A DNA stretch of 64,000 nucleotides from Devosia sp. XK-2 (GCF_037113415.1 NZ_CP146608.1:1074501-1138500); one strand, 5' to 3'; positions 34,883-44,149 are shown, numbered from the stretch's first letter. Numbers and translations are program-made. The notes: generated from the sequence alone by a model not told the origin.

Positions 34883-36777
34883 TGGCTTTAGACAGCGCTG
34901 AAAAGAAACCGTCCGTCAGCGCGGACGAAGGCTCGGTATTCTCGACCGTTCGCAATCTCTGGTCCTATATGTGGCCCGAAAACCGGTCCGACCTGCGGAT
35001 GCGTGTGGTCATGGCGCTGGCGGCGCTACTGGCCAGCAAGGTCGCCACCACGCTCATTCCCTTCGCCTATAAAGGGATCATAGACAGTCTCGATGGGACC
35101 AGTCCCGACAAGACGCTGATCCTGGGGCTGGCCATACCGCTGGTTCTCGTCATCGCCTATGTAGTCGGCAACATTGTCGATGCCGGTTTCCAGCAACTGC
35201 GTGACGTGTGGTTTGCCAGTGTCGGTCAGCACGCGGTGCGCAAGCTGGCGCTGCAGACCTTCCACCATATGCACCGCCTCTCTCTGCGCTTTCATTTGCA
35301 GCGGCGCACCGGCGGCCTTTCCCGCGTTATCGAGCGTGGTACCAAGGGCATCGAGACGGTCGTCCGCTTCGCCATGCTCAACATTGCCCCCACCATTGTC
35401 GAATTCGTCGTGGTGGCAGTCATTTTCGTCTGGCTTTTTGGCATCAGCTATCTTGGCGTGCTGGTCGTGATGATCTGGGCCTATCTCTATTTCACGATCA
35501 AGGCTTCCAACTGGCGCATTTCCATTCGCCGGGCCATGAACGACAGCGATACCGATGCCAATGGCAAGGCTATCGATAGCCTGCTCAATTTCGAGACGGT
35601 CAAATATTTCTCCAATGAGGAGATGGAAGCCAGGCGCTTCGACAAGGCCATGGAAGGCTACGAGCGCTCGGCCATTCGCATCTGGAGCTCGCTCGGCTTC
35701 CTCAATTTTGGTCAGGCCGTCATTTTCTACGGCGGGTTCCTCATCATCTCCATCATGGCCATTCTGGGCGTCATGGATAGCAGGCTGACACTGGGCGATT
35801 TCGTCCTGCTCAACACTTTCCTGATGCAGATCTATCGACCGCTCAACTTCATCGGTTTCGTTTATCGTGAGTTGCGCCAGGGCCTTACGGACATCGAAGA
35901 GATGTTCAAGCTGCTCGATCAGGACCCCGAGATCCAGGACAAGCCAGAGGCCAGGCCCCTTGCCGTCACGGGTCCGGTCATCCGTTTCGAGGATGTTAGC
36001 TTTCACTACGATCCCGATCGTCCAATTCTGAAAAGCGTCAGCTTCGAAGTGCCTGCCGGCAAGACGGTGGCCATTGTCGGCCCCACCGGCGCGGGCAAAT
36101 CCACCATTTCGCGCCTGCTGTTCCGCTTTTACGATGTGACAGGCGGGCGCGTGACCATCGATGGCCAGGACCTGCGGGACGTCACCCAGGAAAGCCTGCG
36201 CTCGGCCATCGGCATGGTCCCGCAGGACACGGTCCTGTTCAACGATACCATCGGCTACAATATCGAATATGGTCGTCCCGGTGCTTCGGCCGACGAAGTG
36301 CGCGAAGCTGCACGCATGGCGCAGGTCGCCGATTTCATCGAGACTCTGCCCAAGGGCTACCAAACCCCGGTGGGCGAGCGCGGCCTGAAGCTGTCTGGTG
36401 GCGAGAAGCAGCGCGTGGCCATTGCCCGCACTATTCTTAAGTCACCCTCCATCCTCATCCTGGATGAGGCGACATCCGCGCTCGACACCAAGACCGAGCG
36501 GGACATTCAGGCCGCTCTTGACGAGGTGTCGCGCAATCGCACCACCGTGGTCATAGCCCACCGTCTGTCCACCGTGGTCAATGCCGACGAGATTCTGGTC
36601 TTGCGGGATGGGCAGGTCGCCGAACGGGGCAATCACGCGCAACTGCTGCAGCAGGCGGGCCTTTACGCTCAGATGTGGAATCGCCAGCGCGAGGCCAATG
36701 AGGCCGCCGAACTTCTGGCACGTACACAGGATGACCCCGACGGCTTCGTCAAGCGCGGCCTTCCTGCCGCGGAGTAG
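34882..36777 (+). CDS. Atm1-type ABC exporter (heavy metal/glutathione conjugate)
   Basis: This 631-residue half-transporter has six membrane helices (about 35-310), then an ATPase with Walker A GPTGAGKST (about 395-403), signature LSGGEKQR (about 503) and Walker B ILILDEATSALD (about 521). YFSNEEMEARRFDKAMEGYE after LNFETVK is typical of Atm1/ABCB7. Bacterial Atm1 proteins export glutathione-metal or glutathione persulfide conjugates across the cytoplasmic membrane. Coupling to a cysteine-bearing ArsR protein supports metal detoxification rather than housekeeping Fe-S export. Glutathione reductase is encoded at 16.8 kb. Confidence 0.92.
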   Translation: MALDSAEKKPSVSADEGSVFSTVRNLWSYMWPENRSDLRMRVVMALAALLASKVATTLIPFAYKGIIDSLDGTSPDKTLILGLAIPLVLVIAYVVGNIVDAGFQQLRDVWFASVGQHAVRKLALQTFHHMHRLSLRFHLQRRTGGLSRVIERGTKGIETVVRFAMLNIAPTIVEFVVVAVIFVWLFGISYLGVLVVMIWAYLYFTIKASNWRISIRRAMNDSDTDANGKAIDSLLNFETVKYFSNEEMEARRFDKAMEGYERSAIRIWSSLGFLNFGQAVIFYGGFLIISIMAILGVMDSRLTLGDFVLLNTFLMQIYRPLNFIGFVYRELRQGLTDIEEMFKLLDQDPEIQDKPEARPLAVTGPVIRFEDVSFHYDPDRPILKSVSFEVPAGKTVAIVGPTGAGKSTISRLLFRFYDVTGGRVTIDGQDLRDVTQESLRSAIGMVPQDTVLFNDTIGYNIEYGRPGASADEVREAARMAQVADFIETLPKGYQTPVGERGLKLSGGEKQRVAIARTILKSPSILILDEATSALDTKTERDIQAALDEVSRNRTTVVIAHRLSTVVNADEILVLRDGQVAERGNHAQLLQQAGLYAQMWNRQREANEAAELLARTQDDPDGFVKRGLPAAE

Positions 36778-36826
36778 TCAACCACTCCTCGGATCGTTTC
36801 ACGTTCACTCTATCGCGGTTCTCACG

Positions 36827-36903
36827 CCCTCCCCATGGAGGGGAGGGGTGGCGGCGGCCTTGCGGACGACCGGTATCCCTCGATCCTCCCCAAAAGGGGG
36901 AGG
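36827..36903. repeat. Two C/G-rich palindromes after the exporter gene
   Basis: CCCTCCCC-ATGGA-GGGGAGGG (36827-36847) and CCTCCCC...GGGGAGG (36885-36903) are two strong hairpins about 40 bp apart in the gap between the exporter and the MAPEG gene. They resemble dispersed palindromic units of alphaproteobacterial intergenic DNA and may also end transcription from both sides. There is no T-run. Confidence 0.55.
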
Positions 36904-36941
36904 CGGCAAAGGCGCGGCAACCTGGCTACTACTGAACTGCC

Positions 36942-37349
36942 CTATTGCAGAACGGCCAGGGCCGCGTTGAGAGTGAGAACGATGATCGTGGCCATGCCAA
37001 CGCCCCAGAAGAACGAGCGCAGCTTGTTGATGCCAGCCCAGTAGCTCAGCGTGAACCCAATACGAACAGCGGCGTAGGTCAACGCAGCCCCGGTAATGAG
37101 AGCATTCTCCGCGTCTGTCACAACGAGAATCATGGCGGCAGGAACGACCATGCCCGCCGATTCCAGATTGTTCTGCAGCGTTCTTGCTGCCCTCCCTGAA
37201 AATCCCTCCCGGCCAAGCGGGGTCGATCGGTCCGTGAAGATGAAAGCCAGTCCCCTTGATCCGACTGTGTTCAGGTGCTGGACGGCGGCCGAAATAAAGA
37301 CAAGGGCACCGGCGGTGAGCAGGGGGATGGAGGCAAACATCATGAGCAT
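36942..37349 (-). CDS. MAPEG-family membrane protein
   Basis: This 135-residue integral membrane protein has four hydrophobic segments. It resembles MAPEG proteins (membrane-associated proteins in eicosanoid and glutathione metabolism), with GREGFSGRAARTLQNNLESAGMVVPA and TGAALTYAAVRIGFTLSYWAGI as the recognisable loops. Bacterial members may be glutathione transferases, but activity is rarely shown. It is divergent from the LysR gene at 37436, which may control it. Confidence 0.87.
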   Translation of the reverse strand: MLMMFASIPLLTAGALVFISAAVQHLNTVGSRGLAFIFTDRSTPLGREGFSGRAARTLQNNLESAGMVVPAAMILVVTDAENALITGAALTYAAVRIGFTLSYWAGINKLRSFFWGVGMATIIVLTLNAALAVLQ

Positions 37350-37435
37350 TCCTGGCTGGTAATGCGCGGAATATCATGGTTCATTGTCGCACAGTAAACG
37401 CACATGTTTTGGCGTTGAATGTGCAGGAATGTTCA

Positions 37436-38260
37436 ATGCGTTCTACGGATCTCGCCATCATCGCCGCACTCGAGAGCGCTGGCACCTTCACCGGAGCTGC
37501 GCGGCTGCTCGGCGTTGCGCATACAACCATTTCGCGAAAGCTCAAGGAGCTCGAAGCCCATTTCGGCGCCCGCCTGGCTGATCGGCGGGACGATGGTGTC
37601 ATGCTGACGCCGGAAGGCGAACGCCTGCTTGAAAGTGCGCGGCGGATCGAGGCCGAACTGGCAGGGCTGGAACGTGACATTACCGGCCGTGATCACCGTC
37701 TGACAGGTCATATCAAACTGACAACGGTGGACGCGCTGGCCTGGCTCTACATGCCCGTCCTGACCCGTTTCCGCGCAAGGCACCCGCAGATCGACCTGGC
37801 TGTCGAAGTTGGGTCGGAACTGCGCAACCTGTCCAGGCGCGAAGCCGAGGTCGCCCTGCGCGCCACCAATTCGCCTGACGACCATCTGTTTGGACGGGAA
37901 CTGGGCAAGCTCGACTTCTATCCCTATGCCCGCGCCGACATTGCCGCCGATCCCGAAACCATGCCCTGGCTCGAATATGGCAATCGCGATTGCAGCCAGC
38001 CTGCTGCCCGCTGGCTCCGGCGCGTCCATCCCACTGCCCGGCCGCAGGCCAGCGTGCCGACACCACTGATGATGTATCGAGCCGTCGAAACCGGTTTGGG
38101 GGCAGGGCTGGTACCCTCAGCTCTCGCCGGCCAATCGCCCGGTCTCACTCGCCTGGCCGACGAGCCGGCTTTTTCCATCGCCATCTGGTTGCTCACCCCC
38201 ATGGAACTGCGCCAGACGGCCCGTATCAGGGCATTGTTCGAGGCGTTTTTGTCTGCCTAG
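37436..38260 (+). CDS. LysR-family transcriptional regulator
   Basis: This 274-residue regulator starts at ATG 37436 with MRSTDLAIIAALESAGTFTGAARLLGVAHTTISRKLKELE, the LysR helix-turn-helix with an unusual Thr-Thr-Ile-Ser core. The effector domain follows (about 90-270). An inverted repeat TTGAA-N12-TTCAA (37415-37436) overlaps the start codon and could be an autoregulatory site. It is divergent from the MAPEG gene, the usual LysR arrangement with a target. A longer frame from ATG 37376 is less likely because it would code through that region. Confidence 0.9.
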   Translation: MRSTDLAIIAALESAGTFTGAARLLGVAHTTISRKLKELEAHFGARLADRRDDGVMLTPEGERLLESARRIEAELAGLERDITGRDHRLTGHIKLTTVDALAWLYMPVLTRFRARHPQIDLAVEVGSELRNLSRREAEVALRATNSPDDHLFGRELGKLDFYPYARADIAADPETMPWLEYGNRDCSQPAARWLRRVHPTARPQASVPTPLMMYRAVETGLGAGLVPSALAGQSPGLTRLADEPAFSIAIWLLTPMELRQTARIRALFEAFLSA

Positions 38261-38637
38261 CCAAGCGAGGTCGTATGCCCTCGCAACCATGCCTCTAACA
38301 CGTCCTTGTGGAACGTCCTGGCCTCAAGGTGGCCGTAAATGAAGCGCTCGATCTCGTCGTTCTCGGCTGCAATGTCAGCGCCATTTAACTGCAGGAAAAG
38401 TTCTACACAGGCGTAGGCGACGCGCTTGTTTCCGTCAACGAAGCCATGGTTCATCGCCAGGCTTTCCCATAGCGCGGCAGCTTCTTCCACCAGGTCAGCA
38501 TAGTAGCCCGTTTGGGGCCTCAGCAGTGCAGCTTCGATCGATCCCGGATCGCGTACACCACCCGCGCCACCGAATGTCTCAATCAGCAATTCATGTATTC
38601 GCAGGGCCTCATCCAGCGTGAGGTAGGTGATAGACAT
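38257..38637 (-). CDS. doc: Death-on-curing (Doc) toxin, Fic fold
   Basis: This 126-residue toxin contains the Doc active-site motif HGFVDGNKRVA (His64 to Ala74), matching HxFx(D/N)GNKR. Doc phosphorylates elongation factor EF-Tu and stops translation. GVRDPGSIEAALLRPQ is also typical of chromosomal Doc proteins. Its ATG lies 3 bp after the antitoxin stop codon, in the usual antitoxin-first order. The last 4 bp overlap the LysR gene. All catalytic residues look intact. Confidence 0.93.
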   Translation of the reverse strand: MSITYLTLDEALRIHELLIETFGGAGGVRDPGSIEAALLRPQTGYYADLVEEAAALWESLAMNHGFVDGNKRVAYACVELFLQLNGADIAAENDEIERFIYGHLEARTFHKDVLEAWLRGHTTSLG

Positions 38638-38640
38638 CGC

Positions 38641-38880
38641 TTATTTGGCCAAGGCCTCGTAGAGCGATTTGCGCCGCTCCATGCTGCGTTGCATGAGCTC
38701 ATCGATCGCAGGGCGTACCTTGGGCATAGCGCCTTGCTTCTCCATGGCAGCGAACTGCTCGGGGGAAACCATGACACCAACATCACGGCCATTTTTCTGG
38801 ATACGGACAGGCTCCGTTCGGGCCAATTCCAGCAATTGCCCAAACTTGTTCTTGGCATCGGTTGCGGACATGGTCCCCAT
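38641..38880 (-). CDS. phd: Phd/YefM-family antitoxin
   Basis: This 79-residue antitoxin carries the Phd motif MSATDAKNKFGQLLELARTEPVRIQKNGRDVGVMVS, the DNA-binding N-terminal half. The charged C-terminal tail would fold onto Doc. I chose ATG 38880 because GGAG lies 6 nt upstream. ATG 38892 lies in the operator-like palindrome without a ribosome-binding site, and ATG 38871 is also possible. It is cotranscribed with doc. Confidence 0.9.
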   Translation of the reverse strand: MGTMSATDAKNKFGQLLELARTEPVRIQKNGRDVGVMVSPEQFAAMEKQGAMPKVRPAIDELMQRSMERRKSLYEALAK

Positions 38881-38893
38881 GGTCGGCTCCATC

Positions 38894-38922
38894 AGCTGAA
38901 TTAGCTAACTTAATATTCAGCT
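38894..38922 (-). promoter_or_regulatory. Operator-like palindrome of phd-doc
   Basis: AGCTGAAT (38894-38901) and ATTCAGCT (38915-38922) are perfect 8-bp arms separated by 13 bp, with additional AGCTAA copies within and after. The segment is AT-rich in a GC-rich region and lies directly upstream of the antitoxin start, as for Phd operators bound by multiple dimers. Confidence 0.6.
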
Positions 38923-38930
38923 AAAATGGC

Positions 38931-38967
38931 TAAAAAGTAAAGGCCCGCATCGCTGCGGGCCTTTTTT
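38931..38967 (-). terminator. Terminator of the RND efflux operon
   Basis: GGCCCGCA / TGCGGGCC has a 4-nt loop. On the minus strand it is followed by TTTACTTTTT, which fits the end of the RND operon. The plus strand also has a T-run, so it can act in both directions. Confidence 0.85.
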
Positions 38968-38987
38968 CACTCACTGAAGCGATGCGG

Positions 38988-41900
38988 TTATTCCGCCGCA
39001 TCCCTCCTGCTCACCACCGTGACGCCATTGGCCTCTTTTTCCTTGAGGCCTGCATCCTTGGAAACGATGTAGCGCTTGGCGCTGTCCATATCATCCGGGA
39101 TTTCCACGGCCATGCCGTCAAAGCCCGCGGGCGCAGCCATTTCCTTGCGGCGGAAGGGGCTGGCGAGCCAGGCGCCAATCGCCGCAAAAATGGTTCCGAG
39201 CCACTTGATCTGGGCCCACATCACGGTCGGTGCGGTGATCATAACCGGCACCATTACTAGCGTCAGGGCCGTCGAGAAGAACAGGCCCGAAACCAGCGCG
39301 GCCGAGAGGTGAACGAACCAGGAGCCGGCAATACCGCCCACCACGATCTCGCGGCGGATGAAGTCGAACTCCACATTGGCCCACATCGGGATAACGCCCA
39401 GCGCGGTCAGGAATGCGGTCAGCAGCACCGGGCGCACGCGCTGGCTCACGGTGAGCAGCATGGCCTTGACCGCCTCGACATTCTGGTGCCGGTGGTAATC
39501 GTTATAGGTGTCGATCAGCACGATGCCGTTCTTCACCACGATGCCTGCCAGCGCCACGATGCCGAGCCCGGTCATGATGGCCGAGAAGGACATTCCCGTG
39601 GCCAGCATGCCCAGCAGCACCCCGGCCACCGACATGGCCACCGTCGTCAGGGTCACCATCACCTGGTAGAAGCTGTTATATTCGAGCAGCAACACGAAGA
39701 AGATGATCGCCAGCGCCATGACCATGGCCTGCATGATGAAGGCATTGGCGTCGCCCATCTGCTCTTCAGCACCGCCGAATTCCACCGTTACGCGATCAGG
39801 GAAATCCTGCTGGTCAATCCAGGCCTGCAGTTCCTTCACCTTGTCGGCGGCATAGACGCCCTCCGGCAGGTCGGTGAGCCCGGCCGCCACATTCATCGTA
39901 TAGACCTGGTTGCGGCGGGCAATATTGGCCACCTTGGGCACGGCCTGCCGCTCGATGAAGTTGGAAACCGGAATGAGCCCCTGTGCGGTGGCAATGCGCA
40001 TGGAGTCGAACGCGTCGAACGTCCTTTCGTCCTTGGGCAGGCGCACCCGGATATCGAGCTCATCGCCGGTATTGGCATCGCGATAAGTGCCCAGCTTCAC
40101 GCCCGATGTCACCAACTGCACATAGGGTGCCAGTTCGCGCACGCCGATGCCGTACTTGCCGGCCTCGGCGCGATCGACGGTGATCTGCCAGTCGATACCG
40201 GGCGAGGGCCGTCCGTCCTCGAGATCCACCACTTCCGGCCAGCTTGCCAGATGGTCGCGGATAGCCGTCACGACGGGAACAAGGTCATCATAATTGGTGC
40301 TTTCCACCCGCATATTGATGTCCTTGCCGGCCGGCGGACCGCTCTCGGCCGCCAGCAGCTGGATGTCGAGACCGGCAATGTCCTTCACCCGATCACGGAT
40401 GTCGGCAAAGATTTTCTCGGCCGGAAGGCGCTCGCTCCACTTGGTGAGCTGAAGCTGGAAATTGCCGATCGTGTCGGGCGGCATCGTGCTGAAGGCGCCG
40501 TTCGAGCCGAACTGCATGATCACGTCCTGGATGCCCTGGACCTGAGTGAGCTCGTTCTCGATCTCCACCAGCATGTCGCGGATTTCTTCCGGCGAGTAGT
40601 TGCCGCGTCCCACAACGGCGACCGTGGCAAATTCGGGTTCAGATGCCGGGAAGGCCTCCGAGCCGGTGGGGTTCATCGCATAGGACACGAAAATGGTGGC
40701 AATGATCGCAAAGCCTACGGCCAGCGTCGGCAGCGGCCAATGTAGGAGCTTTTCCATCGTCCGCACGTAGATGCCGGTCAGGCCGCCCACCTTTTTGGCG
40801 TCGAACTTGTCCGGATACATCACGATATCGGCCTTGGCCTTCTCTTTCTCGTCCACATGCGTGGAGGCGATAAGCGAACCGATAACCGGCATGAAGATCA
40901 GCGCCGAAATGAACGAGGCGACCATCACGATAATCACGATCGTCGGCAGATAGCTCATGAATTTGCCGATAATGCCGGGCCAGAACAGCAGCGGGATGAA
41001 CGCACCCAGCGTCGTCGCCGTGGCGCCGACCACCGGCACGAACATCTTGCGCATGGCCATGATGAAGGCTTCCCGCTTGGGGATGCCCTCCTGCAGCTTT
41101 CGCTCGGCATATTCGACCACCACCACCGGGTCGTCGACCAGCACGCCCACCGCAATCACGAGCCCGAACATCACCATCATATTGATGGTCATGCCCAGGC
41201 CCTGCGCGACCAGAAACGCCATCATGAACGAGAGCGGGATCGACATGCCGATCATGATGGCAGGCCGCACGCCCAGCGTCGCAACGCAGGTAATCAGCAC
41301 CAGGGCCACCGCAGTCAGCACCGCCGCTTCCAGCGAACGGAACAGGGCCGTCGTGGTTTCCGCCTGATCCAGGAAGAACGAGTAGGCAACCCCGCTCGGC
41401 CAGTCTTTGGCGACCTCAGCGGTCACCTCGCGCACCTTGTTGGAGGTGTCGATAATATTGGTACCCAGCTTCTTGGAGATGCCCATGATCAGGGCAGGGG
41501 AGCCGTTGACATGGGTATATTCGGTGGCATCCGCCAGGGTACGGGTGATCGTGGCAACGTCCCCGAAGGTCACAACCGTATTGCCGTCGGTCTTGAGCGG
41601 CAGGTTGAAAACGTCCTCGGCAGTGGTGATCAGGCCCGGCACTTCAACATTAAACGAACCCTGCCCGGTATTGAGAGTGCCACCGGCAACCACCATATTG
41701 TTGCGGGCCAGCGCGTCGAAGAGCTGGCTGGCGGTCAGGCCGTAAGCCTCCAGGCGCAGCAGGTCCACGCGCACTTCGAGCTGTTCCTTGCGAGCGCCTG
41801 AAAGTTTGGCCTCCCGCACTTCAGGAATGGCTTCCAGGGCGTCCTGCAATTGCTCCGCCCGACGCACCAGTTCCTTTTCCGGCGCGGTGCCATAGACGGC

Positions 41901-42323
41901 CACCGACATGATCGGGCCGATGAAGTCGATTTCCGAAACGACCGGATCATTGGCTTCGTCAGGCAGCTTTGCCTTCACCGCATCCATCTTGGCGCGGGTA
42001 TCGGCCAGGGCCTGATCCTTGTCGGTATTGATGTCGAACTCGAGGAATATCGAAGTATGCCCGGTGGTCGAGGTCGAACTGATATTGTTCAACCCGGGCA
42101 GGTTAGAGAGCTCTTCCTCGGCCGGCTTGGCTAGCAGGTTCTCCGCGTCACGCGGGGAAACGCCGGACTGGCTGATCGAGACATAAAGATAGGGAACGTC
42201 GATGGCCGGGAAGCTTTCCTTGGGCATCGATATATAGGCGGTCGTGCCTGCGGCCAGCACAATGACCATAATCGTCAGGACAACGCGCGGCATCCTGAGG
42301 ATTCTTTCGATGAAATCGAGCAT
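38988..42323 (-). CDS. RND efflux transporter, inner-membrane permease
   Basis: This 1111-residue proton-driven pump is of the AcrB/MexB superfamily. It begins with an amphipathic helix and LTIMVIVLAAGTTAYISMP. Two periplasmic porter regions and twelve membrane helices follow, including GMTINMMVMFGLVIAVGVLVDDPVVVVEYAER with the paired Asp residues of helix 4, and FSAIMTGLGIVALAGIVVKNGIVLIDTYN in helix 10. The C-terminus has an extra cytoplasmic tail of about 70 residues. It is translated 11 bp after the adaptor gene. No outer-membrane channel gene is adjacent, so a TolC-like partner must be encoded elsewhere. Confidence 0.95.
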   Translation of the reverse strand: MLDFIERILRMPRVVLTIMVIVLAAGTTAYISMPKESFPAIDVPYLYVSISQSGVSPRDAENLLAKPAEEELSNLPGLNNISSTSTTGHTSIFLEFDINTDKDQALADTRAKMDAVKAKLPDEANDPVVSEIDFIGPIMSVAVYGTAPEKELVRRAEQLQDALEAIPEVREAKLSGARKEQLEVRVDLLRLEAYGLTASQLFDALARNNMVVAGGTLNTGQGSFNVEVPGLITTAEDVFNLPLKTDGNTVVTFGDVATITRTLADATEYTHVNGSPALIMGISKKLGTNIIDTSNKVREVTAEVAKDWPSGVAYSFFLDQAETTTALFRSLEAAVLTAVALVLITCVATLGVRPAIMIGMSIPLSFMMAFLVAQGLGMTINMMVMFGLVIAVGVLVDDPVVVVEYAERKLQEGIPKREAFIMAMRKMFVPVVGATATTLGAFIPLLFWPGIIGKFMSYLPTIVIIVMVASFISALIFMPVIGSLIASTHVDEKEKAKADIVMYPDKFDAKKVGGLTGIYVRTMEKLLHWPLPTLAVGFAIIATIFVSYAMNPTGSEAFPASEPEFATVAVVGRGNYSPEEIRDMLVEIENELTQVQGIQDVIMQFGSNGAFSTMPPDTIGNFQLQLTKWSERLPAEKIFADIRDRVKDIAGLDIQLLAAESGPPAGKDINMRVESTNYDDLVPVVTAIRDHLASWPEVVDLEDGRPSPGIDWQITVDRAEAGKYGIGVRELAPYVQLVTSGVKLGTYRDANTGDELDIRVRLPKDERTFDAFDSMRIATAQGLIPVSNFIERQAVPKVANIARRNQVYTMNVAAGLTDLPEGVYAADKVKELQAWIDQQDFPDRVTVEFGGAEEQMGDANAFIMQAMVMALAIIFFVLLLEYNSFYQVMVTLTTVAMSVAGVLLGMLATGMSFSAIMTGLGIVALAGIVVKNGIVLIDTYNDYHRHQNVEAVKAMLLTVSQRVRPVLLTAFLTALGVIPMWANVEFDFIRREIVVGGIAGSWFVHLSAALVSGLFFSTALTLVMVPVMITAPTVMWAQIKWLGTIFAAIGAWLASPFRRKEMAAPAGFDGMAVEIPDDMDSAKRYIVSKDAGLKEKEANGVTVVSRRDAAE

Positions 42324-42334
42324 GGCTGGCGTCC

Positions 42335-43552
42335 CTAGCTTGCAGTGGTTTCAGCGGTCACCGGGCTGGCGTCGACGGCCTGTCCGGCATTCACATTTTC
42401 CTGTCCGACGGTAATGATGTCGGAAATCAGAGGCAGGCCCGTGACCCACACGCCTTCGCGCGTGTCGCTCACAATGGTGATCGGGTAGAAGACCACAACG
42501 CCATCTTCCACCGTCCGCACACCCAGAATGCCATCGTCATTCAGGGTCAGGACAGATTGTGGCAGCAGGTGCCCCGGCGTCGTGCCGATATTGACGATTG
42601 CTTCGGCGGTGACGCCATCGCGGATAGCGAAGTCATCATTGGGGATTTCGATTTCCGCGGGGAAGGCGCGGGTGGCATTGTCCGCAACCGAGGAAACATA
42701 GGTCACCTCGCCCTCCACGCTCTGGCCGGTAACCGTCTTGATGGTGGCCTCAAGACCGGTTTTAGCCAAACCGATATGCGCCTCAGGCACCATGCCGGTG
42801 AAGACGATGGGGTTGAGCTGCACGATCGTGGCGCATGGGGAACCAACATTGAGCATGGTCCCGGCCACGGCGACCGGATCCTGCACGAGGCCGGCCACCT
42901 TGGCCACGATCTCGGTGCGATCCAGTTCCGCCTTGGCATTGTCCAGACCTGCCTGGGCCTGGGCCAGGGCTACCTCGGCGGCCGTCGCACTATTGGCGGC
43001 CGCCAGTCCACGCTCGCGCAGATCGGCATTGGTGTCGAAATTGAGCTGCGCCTGCGCCAGGGCCGCCTCGGCCTGGGCTACGGCTGCCGCGCGGGTGCCC
43101 TGGTCAAGGGTGCAAAGCGGATCGCCTACATCCACGCGCTGGCCTTTGGTGACATGCACCACATCCACAGTGCCAGCCGTTTCGGCCACGGCGGTCACGG
43201 TTGCCTTGGCCTGGGTGCGGCCACGCAGCGGCACTTCCACGGGCATGGACTGGGCCGTGAACCGCTGGATGCGCACGCTCTGCAGCGGCGCGCTGGCACC
43301 GGTCGTTTCTTCATTGCGCTGGGCGATGGTCAGTGCCGGGTCGACTTCGGGCTCATGATGCTCGGCCAGCAGCCCGGCATCGCTCAGCGCCGTCGCCACC
43401 GGGCCATGTTCCTCGCCCTCGATGACCGAAATGATCGGCTTTTCGCCATTGCCTGGGCCCTGTCCGCCCTGGACGAGAGTTCCGGTTGCCAGCCAGCCAC
43501 CTGCAAGCAGCAGGATAGCAAGGGCCAGCCCATAAGAAAGCAGTGCACGCAT
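42335..43552 (-). CDS. RND efflux periplasmic adaptor (membrane fusion protein)
   Basis: This 405-residue adaptor links the RND pump to an outer-membrane channel. An N-terminal membrane anchor is followed by a lipoyl half (AETAGTVDVVHVTKGQRVDVGDPLCTLD). An alanine- and glutamine-rich alpha-helical hairpin (about 155-215), the second lipoyl half, a beta-barrel and the membrane-proximal domain follow. It has no lipobox, so it is anchored by the helix. It lies between the PadR regulator (17 bp upstream) and the permease (11 bp downstream) in one operon. Confidence 0.93.
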   Translation of the reverse strand: MRALLSYGLALAILLLAGGWLATGTLVQGGQGPGNGEKPIISVIEGEEHGPVATALSDAGLLAEHHEPEVDPALTIAQRNEETTGASAPLQSVRIQRFTAQSMPVEVPLRGRTQAKATVTAVAETAGTVDVVHVTKGQRVDVGDPLCTLDQGTRAAAVAQAEAALAQAQLNFDTNADLRERGLAAANSATAAEVALAQAQAGLDNAKAELDRTEIVAKVAGLVQDPVAVAGTMLNVGSPCATIVQLNPIVFTGMVPEAHIGLAKTGLEATIKTVTGQSVEGEVTYVSSVADNATRAFPAEIEIPNDDFAIRDGVTAEAIVNIGTTPGHLLPQSVLTLNDDGILGVRTVEDGVVVFYPITIVSDTREGVWVTGLPLISDIITVGQENVNAGQAVDASPVTAETTAS

Positions 43553-43569
43553 GAAGTATTTCTCGCCCC

Positions 43570-44118
43570 TTATTCCGCCGCGCCTTTGTGCGGCTCGGCT
43601 CGCGCCATTGTGATCAGTTCGTGCATATGGGTGCGGAAATGCTCCTCCGCAACCTTCAATACTGCACGTCCGTAATTAATGACCCACATATCTGCTGCAT
43701 TGCAGCTATGCTCAGTAGTCACCTGGTCCAGTTTTTCCCGGCCCTCAATGGACCGTTTGAGGAATTCATTGCAGCGTTGTTCCACCAGTTCGCGCGGCAA
43801 AATATGTGCGAAGCGGGCGAATAGCAGGAATGGGCTGCGAAACATGTCCTCGCCCAGCGGTTCGCTGAGTTCGGCGCAAAAAGCGGCCTTGCCGGCCTCG
43901 GTAATGGTGTAGACTTTGCGCGATGGCTTGCCCGCTTGCTGCTCGGTCCGACTGGCCACTAGGCCATCATCCTCGAGCCGCGCCAATGCCGGATAGATCG
44001 AGCCATAGCTAGCCTCGACGAAATAGGCGAAATTGCCTTCCGTACACATCCGGCGAATGTCGTATCCACTGGCCTCTCCATCATAGAGAATGGAAAGGCA
44101 GAGCGTTCTGACGTTCAT
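43570..44118 (-). CDS. PadR-family transcriptional regulator
   Basis: This 182-residue regulator starts at ATG 44118 with MNVRTLCLSILYDGEASGYDIRRMCTEG, followed by YGSIYPALARLEDDGLVASR, the PadR winged helix. The C-terminal dimerisation helices (about 95-175) include a cysteine and several His. It is the first gene of the RND efflux operon and probably represses it until a substrate binds. An AT-rich inverted repeat lies 32-52 bp before its start. Confidence 0.92.
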   Translation of the reverse strand: MNVRTLCLSILYDGEASGYDIRRMCTEGNFAYFVEASYGSIYPALARLEDDGLVASRTEQQAGKPSRKVYTITEAGKAAFCAELSEPLGEDMFRSPFLLFARFAHILPRELVEQRCNEFLKRSIEGREKLDQVTTEHSCNAADMWVINYGRAVLKVAEEHFRTHMHELITMARAEPHKGAAE

Positions 44119-44149
44119 GCGCGCGATCCCGTGATCATATTTCGGTCCG

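Noticed and set aside
35026-36363. 445-codon open frame on the minus strand
   Set aside because: It is antisense to the Atm1 exporter. The exporter carries all ABC motifs, and this frame carries none.
39309-40745. 478-codon open frame on the plus strand
   Set aside because: It is antisense to the RND permease and His/Gly/Gln-rich with no domain. The permease frame is secure.
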